32,427 nt of DNA from Nemertoderma westbladi. Its lineage: Eukaryota > Xenacoelomorpha > Nemertodermatida > Nemertodermatidae. The position numbers and the translations under genes are program-made. The DNA is taken from the NCBI GenBank assembly GCA_032718475.1, contig JAUCBJ010001844.1, forward strand, positions 1-32,427. Reading direction: 5' to 3'. The notes under the pieces were generated by a model. The model searched no databases. It was given only the letters and a program-made list of their open reading frames with translations, and was not told where the DNA came from. The stretch's first letter is position 1. Each line of letters opens with the position of its first letter. Shown piece by piece: positions 1 to 9,678 of this stretch.

Positions 1-262
1 GGAACCGAGAGGTTCATTACTGTAAGAATTGTTTGCTGATTGATTGATTGACTGGCTGATCTACAGCCAAAACTACTCTAACGATTTTGATGAAATTTTC
101 ACAGCGGCTAGATACCGCGATTCTAAGGTCCCTGGTATGTTCCGCTATTTCGTCCATGAGCCGTGGGCTCGAAAAATAGACATAAACGAAAAAACGCCAT
201 AGGCGCAATGGTAAAATAACACCAATAACAGCTGGTGTCGTGATGAAAAATGGCTTATGTAA

Positions 263-1669
263 TAGGGCGGTGCGTTTTTTACTTTTTTTCGATTTCATTG
301 TTCTACCGGTGCACAAAAGTTGCCAAATGGTAAAAAAATAAGGCAAAAAAAATTTCTTTCAATTTCGTCTATATCTTCACGGATCCCAAGAGGGTTGAAA
401 TTTTGTGCCATCGCGATGCACCATAATGAAATTTATAACAATATAACACATTGATGAAAGATCAATGACTCAAAAAAGAACTTCCTGCATGCATCAAATG
501 TCATCAAATGGGTCCAAACTTAGTTAGATACCAAAATTTTAAATTTTGGATCAAGGGAAGTAGTGCCACAGGTAAATGACCAGAACCTACTCTTTGGCGC
601 AAGTGATGATTATTCTCAATTTTGGTGATGGACAACTTTTAGTTCTCCTACGGCATTAATATTATGCTCATTAGAACCGCAATGACCGATTTAGTGGGGG
701 TAGACACCATCAAAACAAGCATAGAGCGAATAGATCTTGAGATATTGCAGAAAATGTAAAGTACGGCACAAGTCAACATTACCGCCTTGATGATTTATAG
801 ACAAATACACAAAAATGTTACTTCTAATTATCTTAAGGCGTCAAAAATATACACATCACTGCAACAAATTGATTTAGTGTATACAGACAACTTCAAAATT
901 AAAGAGTAGTGATTAATTCACTATAGTTTTTGTACAAAATGTGTGGAATGGGTCAACTCAATATCAAGTATTAATTGGTGACATAGTCTTGACATTTTGT
1001 AAAATAACTCAAGAACTAATGACTCTATTCTTATTTTGAAGGTGTCTTCACCCACTATATTGATCATTTCTGTGATATGTCTATTCGTGATTCCTTGAGA
1101 TAATTCAAAATATCATTTTTAGTGTATTTGTCCATATCACATCAAGGCGGTAATGTAGACTTGTGCCGGACTTAACATTTTCTGTAATATCTCAAGAACA
1201 ATTCGCTCTACGTTTGTTTTGAAGGTGTCTACCCCCACTAAATCGGCCATTGCGGTTCTAATGAGCATAATATGAATGCAGTAGGAGAACTCATAGTTGG
1301 CCATCGCGAAAATTGAGAATAATCATCACTTGTGCCAAATGGTAGGTTCTGGCCACGTGCCTGTGGCACTAGTTCCCTTGATCCAAAAAATAAAATTTTG
1401 GTATCTAACTATGTTTGGACCCATTTGATGACATTTGATGCATGCAGGAAGTTCTTTTTTGAGTCATTGATCTTTCACCAATGTGTTATATTGTTATAAA
1501 TTTCATTATGGTGCATCGCGATGGCACAAAATTTCAACCCTCTTGGGATCCGTGAAGATATAGACGAAATTTAAAGAATTTTTTTTGCCTTATTTTTTTT
1601 ACCATTTGGCAACTTTTGTGCACCGGTAGAACAATGAAATCGAAAAAAAGTAAAAAACGCACCGCCCTA
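263..1669. mobile_element. Foldback hAT-like MITE with about 600-bp inverted arms
   Basis: The element starts TAGGGCGGTGCGTTTTTTAC, and its last 20 bases are the exact reverse complement. An 8-bp duplication TTATGTAA flanks it (255-262 and 1670-1677). The uninterrupted target is visible in sister Helentron copies, for example near 5523. Inverted arms run to about 860 on the left and from about 1080 on the right, with an unpaired centre of about 220 bp. An 8-bp duplication and a TAGGG terminus fit the hAT superfamily, known for 8-bp duplications and C/TA-N-N-G ends. No transposase frame is present, so it is non-autonomous. It arrived after copy 1 joined or formed the Helentron lineage. Confidence 0.8.
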
Positions 1670-3130
1670 TTATGTAATGGATTTCTACACAAGGCTTAGT
1701 ATAAATCGATGAGGTTGCCAAGATTATTGTACTTAGTACACCCATACTGTTTGTTTAGGCCCTAGGACACTCTGTCAAAGCAAATATTAACTGGTTGGTT
1801 TAGTTAATCGCCTCAGCTGAATTACTCTTCCCAATGCATTCTATGCGAATATCTCCCTCTGCTAATGTAAGCTGAATGACTTAAGTACACAGTGTGTTGG
1901 CTACATTAATGCCAACATTATTGCAAAATGTTTTATTGTTGGATTACTCTCTGTCAGTCTCCCCTTCAGAACATTGTATAGGGAATTTACTTTAGTTTAC
2001 TCTACTGTGCCATTCAGCTGAATGGATTTGAGCGATTGCCAAGTACAGAGTTGGATCATTCTCTGACCATAGGCAAAGACATCAAATCTTTTTAAGAATA
2101 TACTTTTTCCATGTTTTTTTTTCTGACCAAAAATTTCAAAAAAATTTTTTCGTAGCCAGTACTGCCAATCGATTCGCCATCAAAAATAACGCAAAAAATT
2201 TTTTTTGCAAAATTTTAAATTACTGTAAATTTTTGGCGACTGGGGGGGGGGTCAATTTTTTCGATCCGCTATAACTCCGGAACGCTTTGTCCAAATTCGA
2301 TGGGGTTTTCATTTTTCAACTTAATTCGATGTCCTCTTTCAGCCTATCCATGTTTCGAAACCCCAAACAGCGCCGTTCAAAAATTATTTTTTTCTAGTTC
2401 TAGAATTTTACAAATTTCAAAAAAGTTGCAGTATTTTATTAACGCCTTTACGGAATTCGATAGCGTTTTCGATTTTTATATTAAACGCAATATCCTGAAT
2501 CTCACTAGCCTAGTTTCGCGTCACCAATGCCAAGATTTCATACTTTTGAGGAAAATTTTTCTAGAATAATTTTTATTTAATTACATTTATCGCGATTTCT
2601 TATTACTGATTGCACATGAATTGATGGAGTTTTCAATTTATTAACTAAACACGATATCGCGCATCGCACCAGCGTGGTTTCGAAATTCCAAAACGAGGTC
2701 TTCACTAGTTGCAGGTCGATTTTGTTCTAGAATTGAGCAACTAATAATGGATCGAATTTATTAATAATTATTGTATGAAATATGATTGTATTTTTAGATA
2801 ATTATGTACGGTGGCCCATAACGGACATCACTACAACCAAAGACTCTCCATAGACCACCATAACCAAACCAATTGTTTGTGGCTGTCACGGCAGCACGGT
2901 ACTACGGCAGTACGGCAACACGGCATTTGTTTGTTGCTGTCACGGCAGTACAGCAAGCAGCAGGTGATTTCACAACAAATTCTGATTGGTTAACTTAGTT
3001 AACTTGAACTGCGCCAAATTTGAATGCCCTGGTTAGCTTTACCTGTTCAGCAATGCTGTATAGTATAAGGTGGTATGGTTGAATGTTTATTAGACAGTAC
3101 TGCAGTAGCTAGTCTTACTGCAGTAGTTAG

Positions 3131-3382
3131 ACTATCCACGACATTATATTACAACAAGCTTTTGAGAAGTTGTGCGGTTTTTTCACAGACGTTTTTGATG
3201 AAAGTTTATTAGTTGATGATTTTGTTCTTTGCTACACTGACGGTAAATTGGTAAACAAAATGCGACGACCCAATGACGATGATGATTTTTGTTTGAAGAA
3301 ACTGAAAGACTATCTTGAGAAAGATTATAACCGGATAACACTCGGTTTATGTTTGAAGCCACAAACAATTGTCGTACTGTAG
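3131..3382 (+). other. Unrecognised open frame inside the second MITE
   Basis: A frame of about 83 codons is open from just after a TAG at 3128-3130 to a TAG ending near 3382. It has no ATG near its beginning; the first ATG lies well inside. The translation is acidic in the middle (a run of four Asp after Pro-Asn) followed by Lys-rich residues, and reads like a protein fragment rather than repeat. Its last residues run into the right inverted arm. I recognise no domain. It could be a captured host exon fragment, a relic of the parent element's protein, or chance. There is no supporting promoter or clear splice pair. Confidence 0.3.
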
Positions 3383-3430
3383 TGTTGTGACAGCAACAAA
3401 CAATTGCTGTGTTGCCGTAGTGCCGTGCTG

Positions 3431-3598
3431 CCGTAGTGTTGTGACATCAACAAACAAATGCTGTGTTGCCGTACTGCCGTAGTGCCGTGCTGCCGTGACA
3501 ACCACAAACAATTGCCGTAGTGTTGTGACAACAACAAACAAATGCTGTGTTGCCGTACTGCCGTAGTGCCGTGCTGCCGTGACAGCCACAAACAATTG
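3431..3598. repeat. 84-bp tandem duplication in the right arm of the second MITE
   Basis: Two adjacent 84-bp units begin with CCGTAGTGTTGTGACA (3431 and 3515) and differ at only a few positions. Because 84 is a multiple of three, all frames stay open across them. This explains the repetitive His/Gln-rich minus-strand readings here, which are not genes. The left arm carries a shorter version, so the arms are unequal. Confidence 0.8.
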
Positions 3599-3713
3599 GT
3601 TTGGTAATGGTGGTATATGGAGAGTCTTTGGTTGTAGTGATGTCCTTTATGGGCCACCGTAATTATTAGTTCTATACTAATTCTCGTTGTCTCTTTTATT
3701 TAAAATAAAAAGT

Positions 3714-3747
3714 CGGTTCCTTATCGGGCCGCTAGGCCCGTCACTAG
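3714..3747 (+). repeat. Type A 3' terminus (representative): inverted repeat, hairpin, CTAG
   Basis: CGGTTCC, a 4-base spacer, a perfect 6-bp stem CGGGCC/GGCCCG with loop GCTA, then TCA and CTAG. Also at 5234-5267, 6717-6750, 9310-9343, 13669-13702 and 15175-15208. A hairpin shortly before CTRR is the known 3' signature of Helitron-type rolling-circle elements. A 3' inverted repeat lying inside the hairpin (an asymmetric terminal inverted repeat) is typical of Helentrons/HINEs. Confidence 0.8.
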
Positions 3748-3750
3748 TTA

Positions 3751-3765
3751 GGAACCGAGAGGTTC
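3751..3765 (+). repeat. Type A 5' terminal hairpin (representative)
   Basis: GAACC-gaga-GGTTC forms a 5-bp stem directly after TAG. The stem sequence GGAACCG reappears inverted as CGGTTCC just before the 3' hairpin. Same structure at 1-15, 5271-5285, 7864-7878, 11894-11908, 13706-13720 and 15212-15226. Confidence 0.8.
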
Positions 3766-4675
3766 ATTACTGTAAGAATTGCTCGAGACTGGCTGGCTGA
3801 CTGACTGACTGAATGACTGACTGACTGACTGACTAATCTACAGCCAAAACTACTCTAACGATTTTGATGAAATTTTCACAGCGGCTAGATACCGCGATTC
3901 TAAGGTCCCTGGTATGTTCCGCTATTTCGTCCATGAGCCGTGGGCTCGAAAAATAGACATAAACGAAAAAACGACATAGGCGCAATGGTAAAATAACACC
4001 CATGACAGCTGGTGTCGTGATGAAAAATGGCTTATGTAATGCATTTCTACAGAAGGCTTAGTAATAAATCGATGAGGTTGCCAAGATTATTACACTCAGT
4101 ACACCCATACTGTTTGTATAGGCCACCACTCTCTGTCAAAGCAAACATTATGAACTGGTTGGTTTAGTTTGAAATCTAATATCGCCTCAGCTGAATTACT
4201 CTTCCCAATGCAATCTATGGGAATATCTCACTCTGCTAATGTAAGCTGAATGACTGTTACGTACACAGTGAGTTGGCTACATTAATGCCAACATTATTGC
4301 AAAATGTTTTATTGTTGGATTACTCTCTGTCAGTCACCCCTTCAGAACATTGTATAGGGAATTTACTTTAGTTTACTCTACTGTGCCATTCAGCTGAATG
4401 GATTTGAGCGATTGCCAAGTTACAGAGTTGGATCATTCTCTGACCATAGGCAAAGACATCAAATCTTTTTAAAAATATACTTTTTCCATGTTTTTTTTTC
4501 TGACCAAAAATTTCAAAAAAAAAGTTTTCGTAGCCAGTACTGCCAATCGATTCGCCATCAAAAATAACGCAAAAAATTTTTTTTGCAAAATTTTAAATTA
4601 CTGTAAATTTTTGGCGACTGGGGGGGGTCAATTTTTTTCGATCCGCTATAACTCCGGAACGCTTTGTCCAAATTC

Positions 4676-5120
4676 GATGGGGTTTTCATTTTTCAACCTA
4701 ATTCGATGTCCTCTTTCAGCCTATCCATGTTTCGAAACCCCAAACAACGCCGTTCAAAAATTATTTTTTTCTAGTTCTAGAATTTTACAAATTTCAAAAA
4801 AGTTGCAGTATTTTATTAACGCCTTTACGGAATTCGATAGCGTTTTCGATTTTTATATTAAACGCAATATCCTGAATCTCACTAGCCTAGTTTCGCGTCA
4901 CCAATGCCAAGACTTCATACTTTTTGAGGAAAATTTTTCTAGAATAATTTTTATTTAATTACATTTATAGCGATTTCTTATTACTGATTGCACATGAATT
5001 GATGGAGTTTTCAATTTATTAACTAAACACGATATCGCGCATCGCACCAGCGTGGTTTCGAAATTCCAAAACGAGGTCTTCACTAGTTGCAGGTCGATTT
5101 TGTTCTAGAATTGAGCAACT
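4676..5120 (+). repeat. Three diverged ~160-bp core tandem repeats (representative)
   Basis: Units start at GATGGGGTTTTC (4676), GATAGCGTTTTC (4836) and GATGGAGTTTTC (5001), spaced 160 and 165 bp. Each continues through a GTTTCG motif to a TCTAGAAT-like end. The same spacing is kept in copy 1 (2299, 2459, 2623; one base shorter), copy 3 (6162, 6322, 6487), copy 5 (8755, 8915, 9080) and copy 10 (14620, 14780, 14945). Units are much more diverged from each other than from the same unit in another copy, so they predate array growth. Confidence 0.75.
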
Positions 5121-5268
5121 AATAATAGATCGAATTTATTAATAATTATTGTATGAAATATGATTGTATTTTTAGATAATTATTAGTTCTATACTAATTC
5201 TCGTTGTCTCTTTTATTTAATAAAATAAAAAGTCGGTTCCTTATCGGGCCGCTAGGCCCGTCACTAGT

Positions 5269-6750
5269 TAGGAACCGAGAGGTTCATTACTGTAAGAATT
5301 GTTGGCTGATTGATTGACTGGCTGGTTAATCTATAGCCAAAACTACTCTAACGATTTTGATGAAATTTCCACAGCGGCTAGATACCGCGATTCTAAGGTC
5401 CCTGGTATGTTCCGCTATTTCGTCCATGAGCCGTGGGCTCGAAAAATAGACATAAACGAAAAAACGCCATAGGCGCAATGGTAAAATAACACCAATAACA
5501 GCTGGTGTCGTGATGAAAAATGGCTTATGTAATGGATTTCTACACAAGGCTTAGTATAAATCGATGAGGTTGCCAAGATTATTGTACTCAGTACACCCAT
5601 ACTGTTTGTTTAGGCCCTAGGACACTCTGTCAAAGCAAATATTAACTGGTTGGTTTAGTTTGAAATCTATTATCGCCTCAGCTGAATTACTCTTCCCAAT
5701 GCATTCTATGGGAATATCTCACTCTGCTAATGTAAGCTGAATGACTTAAGTACACAGTGTGTTGGCTACATTAATGCCAACATTATTGCAAAATGTTTTA
5801 TTGTTGGATTACTCTCTGTCAGTCTCCCCTTCAGAACATTGTATAGGGAATTTACTTTAGTTTACTCTACTGTGCCATTCAGCTGAATGGATTTGAGCGA
5901 TTGCCAAGTTACAGAGTTGGATCATTCTCTGACCATAGGCAAAGACAAATCTTTTTAAAAATATACTTTTTCCATGTTTTTTTTCTGACCAAAAATTTCA
6001 AAAAAATTTTTTTGTAGCCAGTACTGCCAATCGATTCGCCATCAAAAATAACGCAAAAAATTTTTTTTGCAAAATTTTAAATTACTGTAAATTTTTGGCG
6101 ACTGGGGGGGGGGTCAATTTTTTTCGATCCGCTATAATTCCGGAACGCTTTGTCCAAATTCGATGGGGTTTTTATTTTTCAACTTAATTCGACGTCCTCT
6201 TTAGGCCTATCCATTTTTCGAAACCCCAAACAGCACCGTTCAAAAATTAATTTTTTCTAGTTCTAGAATTTTACAAATTTCAAAAAAGTTGCAGTATTTT
6301 ATTAATGCCTTTACGGAATTTGATAGCGTTTTCGATTTTTATATTAAACGCAATATCCTGAATCTCACTAGCCTAGTTTCGCGTCACCAATGCCAAGACT
6401 TCATACTTTTTGAGGAAAATTTTTCTAGAATAATTTTTATTTAATTACATTTATCGCGATTTCTTATTACTGATTGCACATGAATTGATGGAGTTTTCAA
6501 TTTATTAACTAAACACGATATCGCGCATCGCACCAGCGTGGTTTCGAAATTCCAAAACAAGGTCTTCACTAGTTGCATGTCGTTTTTGTTCTAGAATTGA
6601 GCAACTAATAATTGATTGAATTTATTAATAATTATTGTATGAAATATGATTGTATTTTTACATAATGATTAGTTCTATATTTATTCTCGTTGTCTCTTTT
6701 ATTTTAAATAAAAAGTCGGTTCCTTATCGGGCCGCTAGGCCCGTCACTAG
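5269..6750 (+). mobile_element. Helentron-like element, copy 3 (type A)
   Basis: This 1482-bp element has type A 5' hairpin (5271-5285), a short tetranucleotide tract, core repeats at 6162, 6322 and 6487, and type A 3' terminus (6717-6750). Its right junction is unusual: CTAG is followed by TTAT before the next TAG, instead of the single T seen elsewhere. Small indels against copies 1 and 2 shift every candidate reading frame. Confidence 0.8.
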
Positions 6751-6757
6751 TTATTAG

Positions 6758-6773
6758 CAAGTCGTTAGACTTG
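6758..6773 (+). repeat. Type B 5' terminal hairpin (representative)
   Basis: CAAGTC-gtta-GACTTG is a perfect 6-bp stem after TAG. Also at 9348-9363 (loop GTAG), 9682-9697 and 10790-10805, and inverted at about 31398-31413. Confidence 0.8.
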
Positions 6774-7826
6774 ATTACTGTAAGAATTGTTGACTGACTG
6801 ACTGGCTGGCTGGCTGGCTGACTGGCTGGCTGGCTGGCTGGCTGATCTACAGCCAAAACTACTCTAACGATTTTGATGAAATTTTCACAGCATCTAGATA
6901 CCGCGATTCTAAGGTCCCTGGCATGATCGGCTACTCCGTCCATAGCCTCTGGGCTCGAAAAATAGAGATAAACGAAAAAAACGCCATAGGCGCAATGGTA
7001 AAATAACACCCATGACAGCTGGTGTTCTGATGGAAAATGGCTTATGTAATGCAATTCTACACAAGGCTTAGTATAAATCGATGAGGTTGCCAAGATTATT
7101 GTACTCAGTACACCCATACTGTTTGTTTAGGCCCTACCAACCACTCTGTGCAAACAAACATCAACTGGTTGGTTTGCTATTCTATAGGGAGCCACCTAAC
7201 AAGGAAGTACATACAGTGCCAACTTTATAATCATTCACTGGGTTAGCCGGCTATTACAGCCTCAGCTGAATAACTCTTCCCAATGCTTTCTATGGCGATC
7301 TACAAGGTTACTCTCTCTTCTATGTTAATTGACGTGTAAGCTGATTGACTGTTAGTTACACAGTGTGTTGGGTACTATTGGATTGCACTGTATTTATAAT
7401 AATAATTGTTTTATTTTTAAATCTTTCGGCCAACATTAATTCTGTGGAGGCAGTATGCTTATAAGGTGGAATGTTTACTCAGCCTCATACTGATACTGTG
7501 TAAGGCTAACACTAACATTATAGTTTGAAATATATATATCACTGCTTATTATCTGTATCAGGATACACACTGTGGCATTCTAAATGTTTTATACTGTAGG
7601 TGATTGACATTGTGCAAGCTGAATGACTGTTAGTTCTTTCAGACCATAGCCAAACATTGTTGAGGGAATTTAGTTTAGTTCACTCTACTGTGCCATTCAA
7701 CTGAATGAATTTGAGCAATTGCCAAATTACAGAGTGGGATCTCTCTCTGACCATAGGTAAATAGCCCTTCCATTCTGACCATAGGTAAACATTGTTGAGG
7801 GAATTTATATTTGATTGATGACTTCC

Positions 7827-7860
7827 GACTTGCTTAACGGCGTCTTGACGCCGTCTCTAG
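7827..7860 (+). repeat. Type B 3' terminus (representative)
   Basis: GACTTGC, spacer TTA, a perfect stem ACGGCGTC/GACGCCGT (8 bp with a 2-base loop, or 7 bp with 4), then CT and CTAG. Also at 9644-9677, 10752-10785 and 11857-11890. It has the same layout as type A but no shared stem sequence. Confidence 0.8.
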
Positions 7861-7861
7861 T

Positions 7862-9343
7862 TAGGAACCGAGAGGTTCATTACTGTAAGAATTGCTCGAG
7901 ACTGGCTGACTGACTGACTGATCTACAGCCAAAACTACTCTAACGATTTTGATGAAATTTTCACAGCGGCTAGATACCGCGATTCTAAGGTCCCTGGTAT
8001 GTTCCGCTATTTCGTCCATGAGCCGTGGGCTCGAAAAATAGATATAAACGAAAAAACGCCATAGGCGCAATGGTAAAATAACACCAATAACAGCTGGTGT
8101 CCTGGTGAAAAATGGCTTATGTAATGCATTTCTACACAAGGCTTAGTAATAAATCGATGAGGTTGCCAAGATTATTATACTTAGTACACCCATACTGTTT
8201 GTTTAGGCCCTAGGACACTCTGTCAAAGCAAATATTAACTGGTTGGTTTAGTTTGAAATCTAATATCGCCTCAGCTGAATTACTCTTCCCAATGCATTGT
8301 ATGGGAATATCTCATCTGCTAATGTAAGCTGAATGACTTAGGTACACAGTGTGTTGGCTACATTAATGCCAACATTATTGCAAAATGTTTTATTGTTTGA
8401 TTACTCTCTGTCAGTCTCCCCTTCAGAACATTGTATAGGGAATTTAGTTTAGTTTACTCTACTGTGCCATTCAGCTGAATGGATTTGAGCAATTGCCAAG
8501 TTACAGAGTTGGATCATTCTCTGACCATAGGCAAAGACATCAAATCTTTTTAAAAAGATACTTTTTCCATGTTTTTTTTCTGACCAAAAATTTAAAAAAA
8601 AATTTTTTGTAGCCAGTACTGCCAATCGATTCGCCATCAAAAATAACGCAAAAAATTTTTTTTGCAAAATTTGAAATTACTGTAAATTTTTGGGGACTGG
8701 GGGGGGTCAATTTTTTTCGATCCGCTATAACTTCGGAACGCTTTGTCCAAATTCGATGGGGTTTTTATTTTTCAACTTAATTCGACGTCCTCTTTCAGCC
8801 TATCCATTTTTCGAAACCCCAAACAGCACCGTTCAAAAATTAATTTTTTCTAGTTCTAGAATTTTACAAATTTCAAAAAAGTTGCAGTATTTTATTAACG
8901 CCTTTACGGAATTTGATAGCGTTTTCGATTTTTATATTAAACGCAATATCCTGAATCTCACTAGCCTAGTTTCGCGTCACCAATGCCAAGACTTCATACT
9001 TTTAGAGGAAAATTTTTCTAGAATAATTTTTATTTAATTACATTTATCGCGATTTCTTATTACTGGTTGCACATGAATTGATGGAGTTTTCAATTTATTA
9101 ACTAAACACGATATCGCGCATCGCACTTGCGTGGTTTCGAAATTCCAAAACGAGGTCTTCACTCGTTGCATGTCGTTTTTGTTCTAGAATTGAGCAACTT
9201 ATAATAGATTGAATTTATTAATAATTATTGTATGAAATATGATTGTATTTTTACATAATGATTAGTTCTATACTAATTCTCGTTGTCTCTTTTATTTAAA
9301 ATAAAAAGTCGGTTCCTTATCGGGCCGCTAGGCCCGTCACTAG
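7862..9343 (+). mobile_element. Helentron-like element, copy 5 (type A)
   Basis: This 1482-bp element has type A ends at 7864-7878 and 9310-9343 and core repeats at 8755, 8915 and 9080. It lies between type B copies 4 and 6, so the two families alternate in one array. It shares several substitutions with copy 3 (CATTTTTCG, AGCACCG) and forms a subgroup with it. Confidence 0.8.
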
Positions 9344-9344
9344 T

Positions 9345-9677
9345 TAGCAAGTCGTAGGACTTGATTACTGTAAGAATTGTTGGCTGATTGACTGGCTGGC
9401 TGGCTGGCTGACTGGCTGGCTGGCTGGCTGGCTGATCTACAGCCAAAACTACTCTAACGATTTTGATGAAATTTTCACAGCGGCTAGATACCGCGATTCT
9501 AAGGTCCCTGGTATGTTCCGCTATTTCGTCCATGAGCCGTGGGCTCGAAAAATAGACATAAACGAAAAAACGCCATAGGCGCAATGGTAAAATAACACCA
9601 ATGACAGCTTGTTGATGGAATTTACATTTGATTGATGACTTCCGACTTGCTTAACGGCGTCTTGACGCCGTCTCTAG
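9345..9677 (+). mobile_element. Helentron-like element, copy 6 (short mosaic, type B ends)
   Basis: This 333-bp minimal element has type B 5' hairpin (9348-9363, loop changed to GTAG), the tetranucleotide tract, the conserved 5' block, and type B 3' terminus (9644-9677). The conserved block carries type A alleles (GCGGCTAG, GTATGTTCCGC). About 0.77 kb of the body is missing relative to copies 4, 7 and 8. It shows the smallest arrangement that still has both ends. Confidence 0.8.
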
Positions 9678-9678
9678 T

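Larger units (their letters stand above)
2806..3660. mobile_element. Second nested inverted-repeat transposon (MITE), superfamily unknown
   Basis: The terminal inverted repeats begin TACGGTGGCCCATAA and pair over about 45 bp with one mismatch (C in the left arm opposite an A in the right). Comparison with sister copies (uninterrupted AGATAATTATTAG near 5175) gives a target duplication AATTAT at 2800-2805 and 3661-3666. Because of one extra G at the left border, the duplication may be 5 rather than 6 bp. The subterminal regions are rich in GCCGT and CACGGCAG motifs. The interior has an 84-bp tandem duplication and an unexplained open frame. No transposase was seen. The 5-6 bp duplication does not settle the superfamily. 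Confidence 0.7.
1..3747 (+). mobile_element. Helentron-like element, array copy 1 (type A), with two nested insertions
   Basis: The window opens inside the 5' terminal hairpin (GAACC-gaga-GGTTC) of a type A element. The left junction is therefore not visible. It ends with CGGTTCC (3714-3720), hairpin CGGGCC-gcta-GGCCCG (3725-3740) and CTAG (3744-3747). Order of parts: 5' hairpin, CTGA/CTGG-type tetranucleotide tract (35-62), a conserved block to about 230, then body, core repeats and 3' end. Two inverted-repeat transposons sit inside it (263-1669 and 2806-3660). Removing these and their target duplications leaves about 1.47 kb, close to sister copies of 1482-1519 bp. No protein is encoded; short open frames here are shifted by indels between copies. 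The Helentron/HINE assignment rests on end structure, since no Rep-helicase is present. Confidence 0.75.
3749..5267 (+). mobile_element. Helentron-like element, copy 2 (type A, intact structure)
   Basis: This 1519-bp element is the clearest complete type A copy. It has TAG plus 5' hairpin (3751-3765), a long CTGA/CTGG tract (about 3790-3835), the conserved block CCAAAACTACTCTAACG, a GC-poor body, three core repeats starting at 4676, 4836 and 5001, the 3' inverted CGGTTCC (5234-5240), hairpin (5245-5260) and CTAG. A single T separates it from both neighbours. An open frame across the core repeats (4488-4958) is disrupted by indels in sister copies and is not treated as coding. Confidence 0.8.
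6755..7860 (+). mobile_element. Helentron-like element, copy 4 (type B)
   Basis: This 1106-bp element has type B ends: hairpin CAAGTC-gtta-GACTTG at 6758-6773, 3' inverted GACTTGC at 7827-7833, stem ACGGCGTC/GACGCCGT at 7837-7854 and CTAG at 7857-7860. It has a long CTGG-rich tetranucleotide tract (about 6788-6845). The conserved 5' block differs from type A at linked positions (CATCTAG rather than CGGCTAG; GGCATGATCGGCTAC rather than GGTATGTTCCGCTAT). The body lacks the 160-bp core repeats. It is almost identical to copies 7 and 8. Confidence 0.8.

Noticed and set aside
4488-4958. Conserved-looking 156-codon plus-strand frame, repeated near 2300, 8690 and 14432
   Set aside because: It tracks the Helentron core repeats. 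Copies differ by single-base indels that change or end the frame, and the translation is low-complexity Phe/Ile/Asn-rich.
5326-5547. Minus-strand frames repeated in each Helentron copy (for example 5326-5547, 6704-7117, 7861-8139, 9622-9978, 10797-11147)
   Set aside because: They read backwards through the conserved 5' block and the tetranucleotide tract (Gln-Pro-Ala-Ser repeats), differ in start and end between copies, and match no domain.
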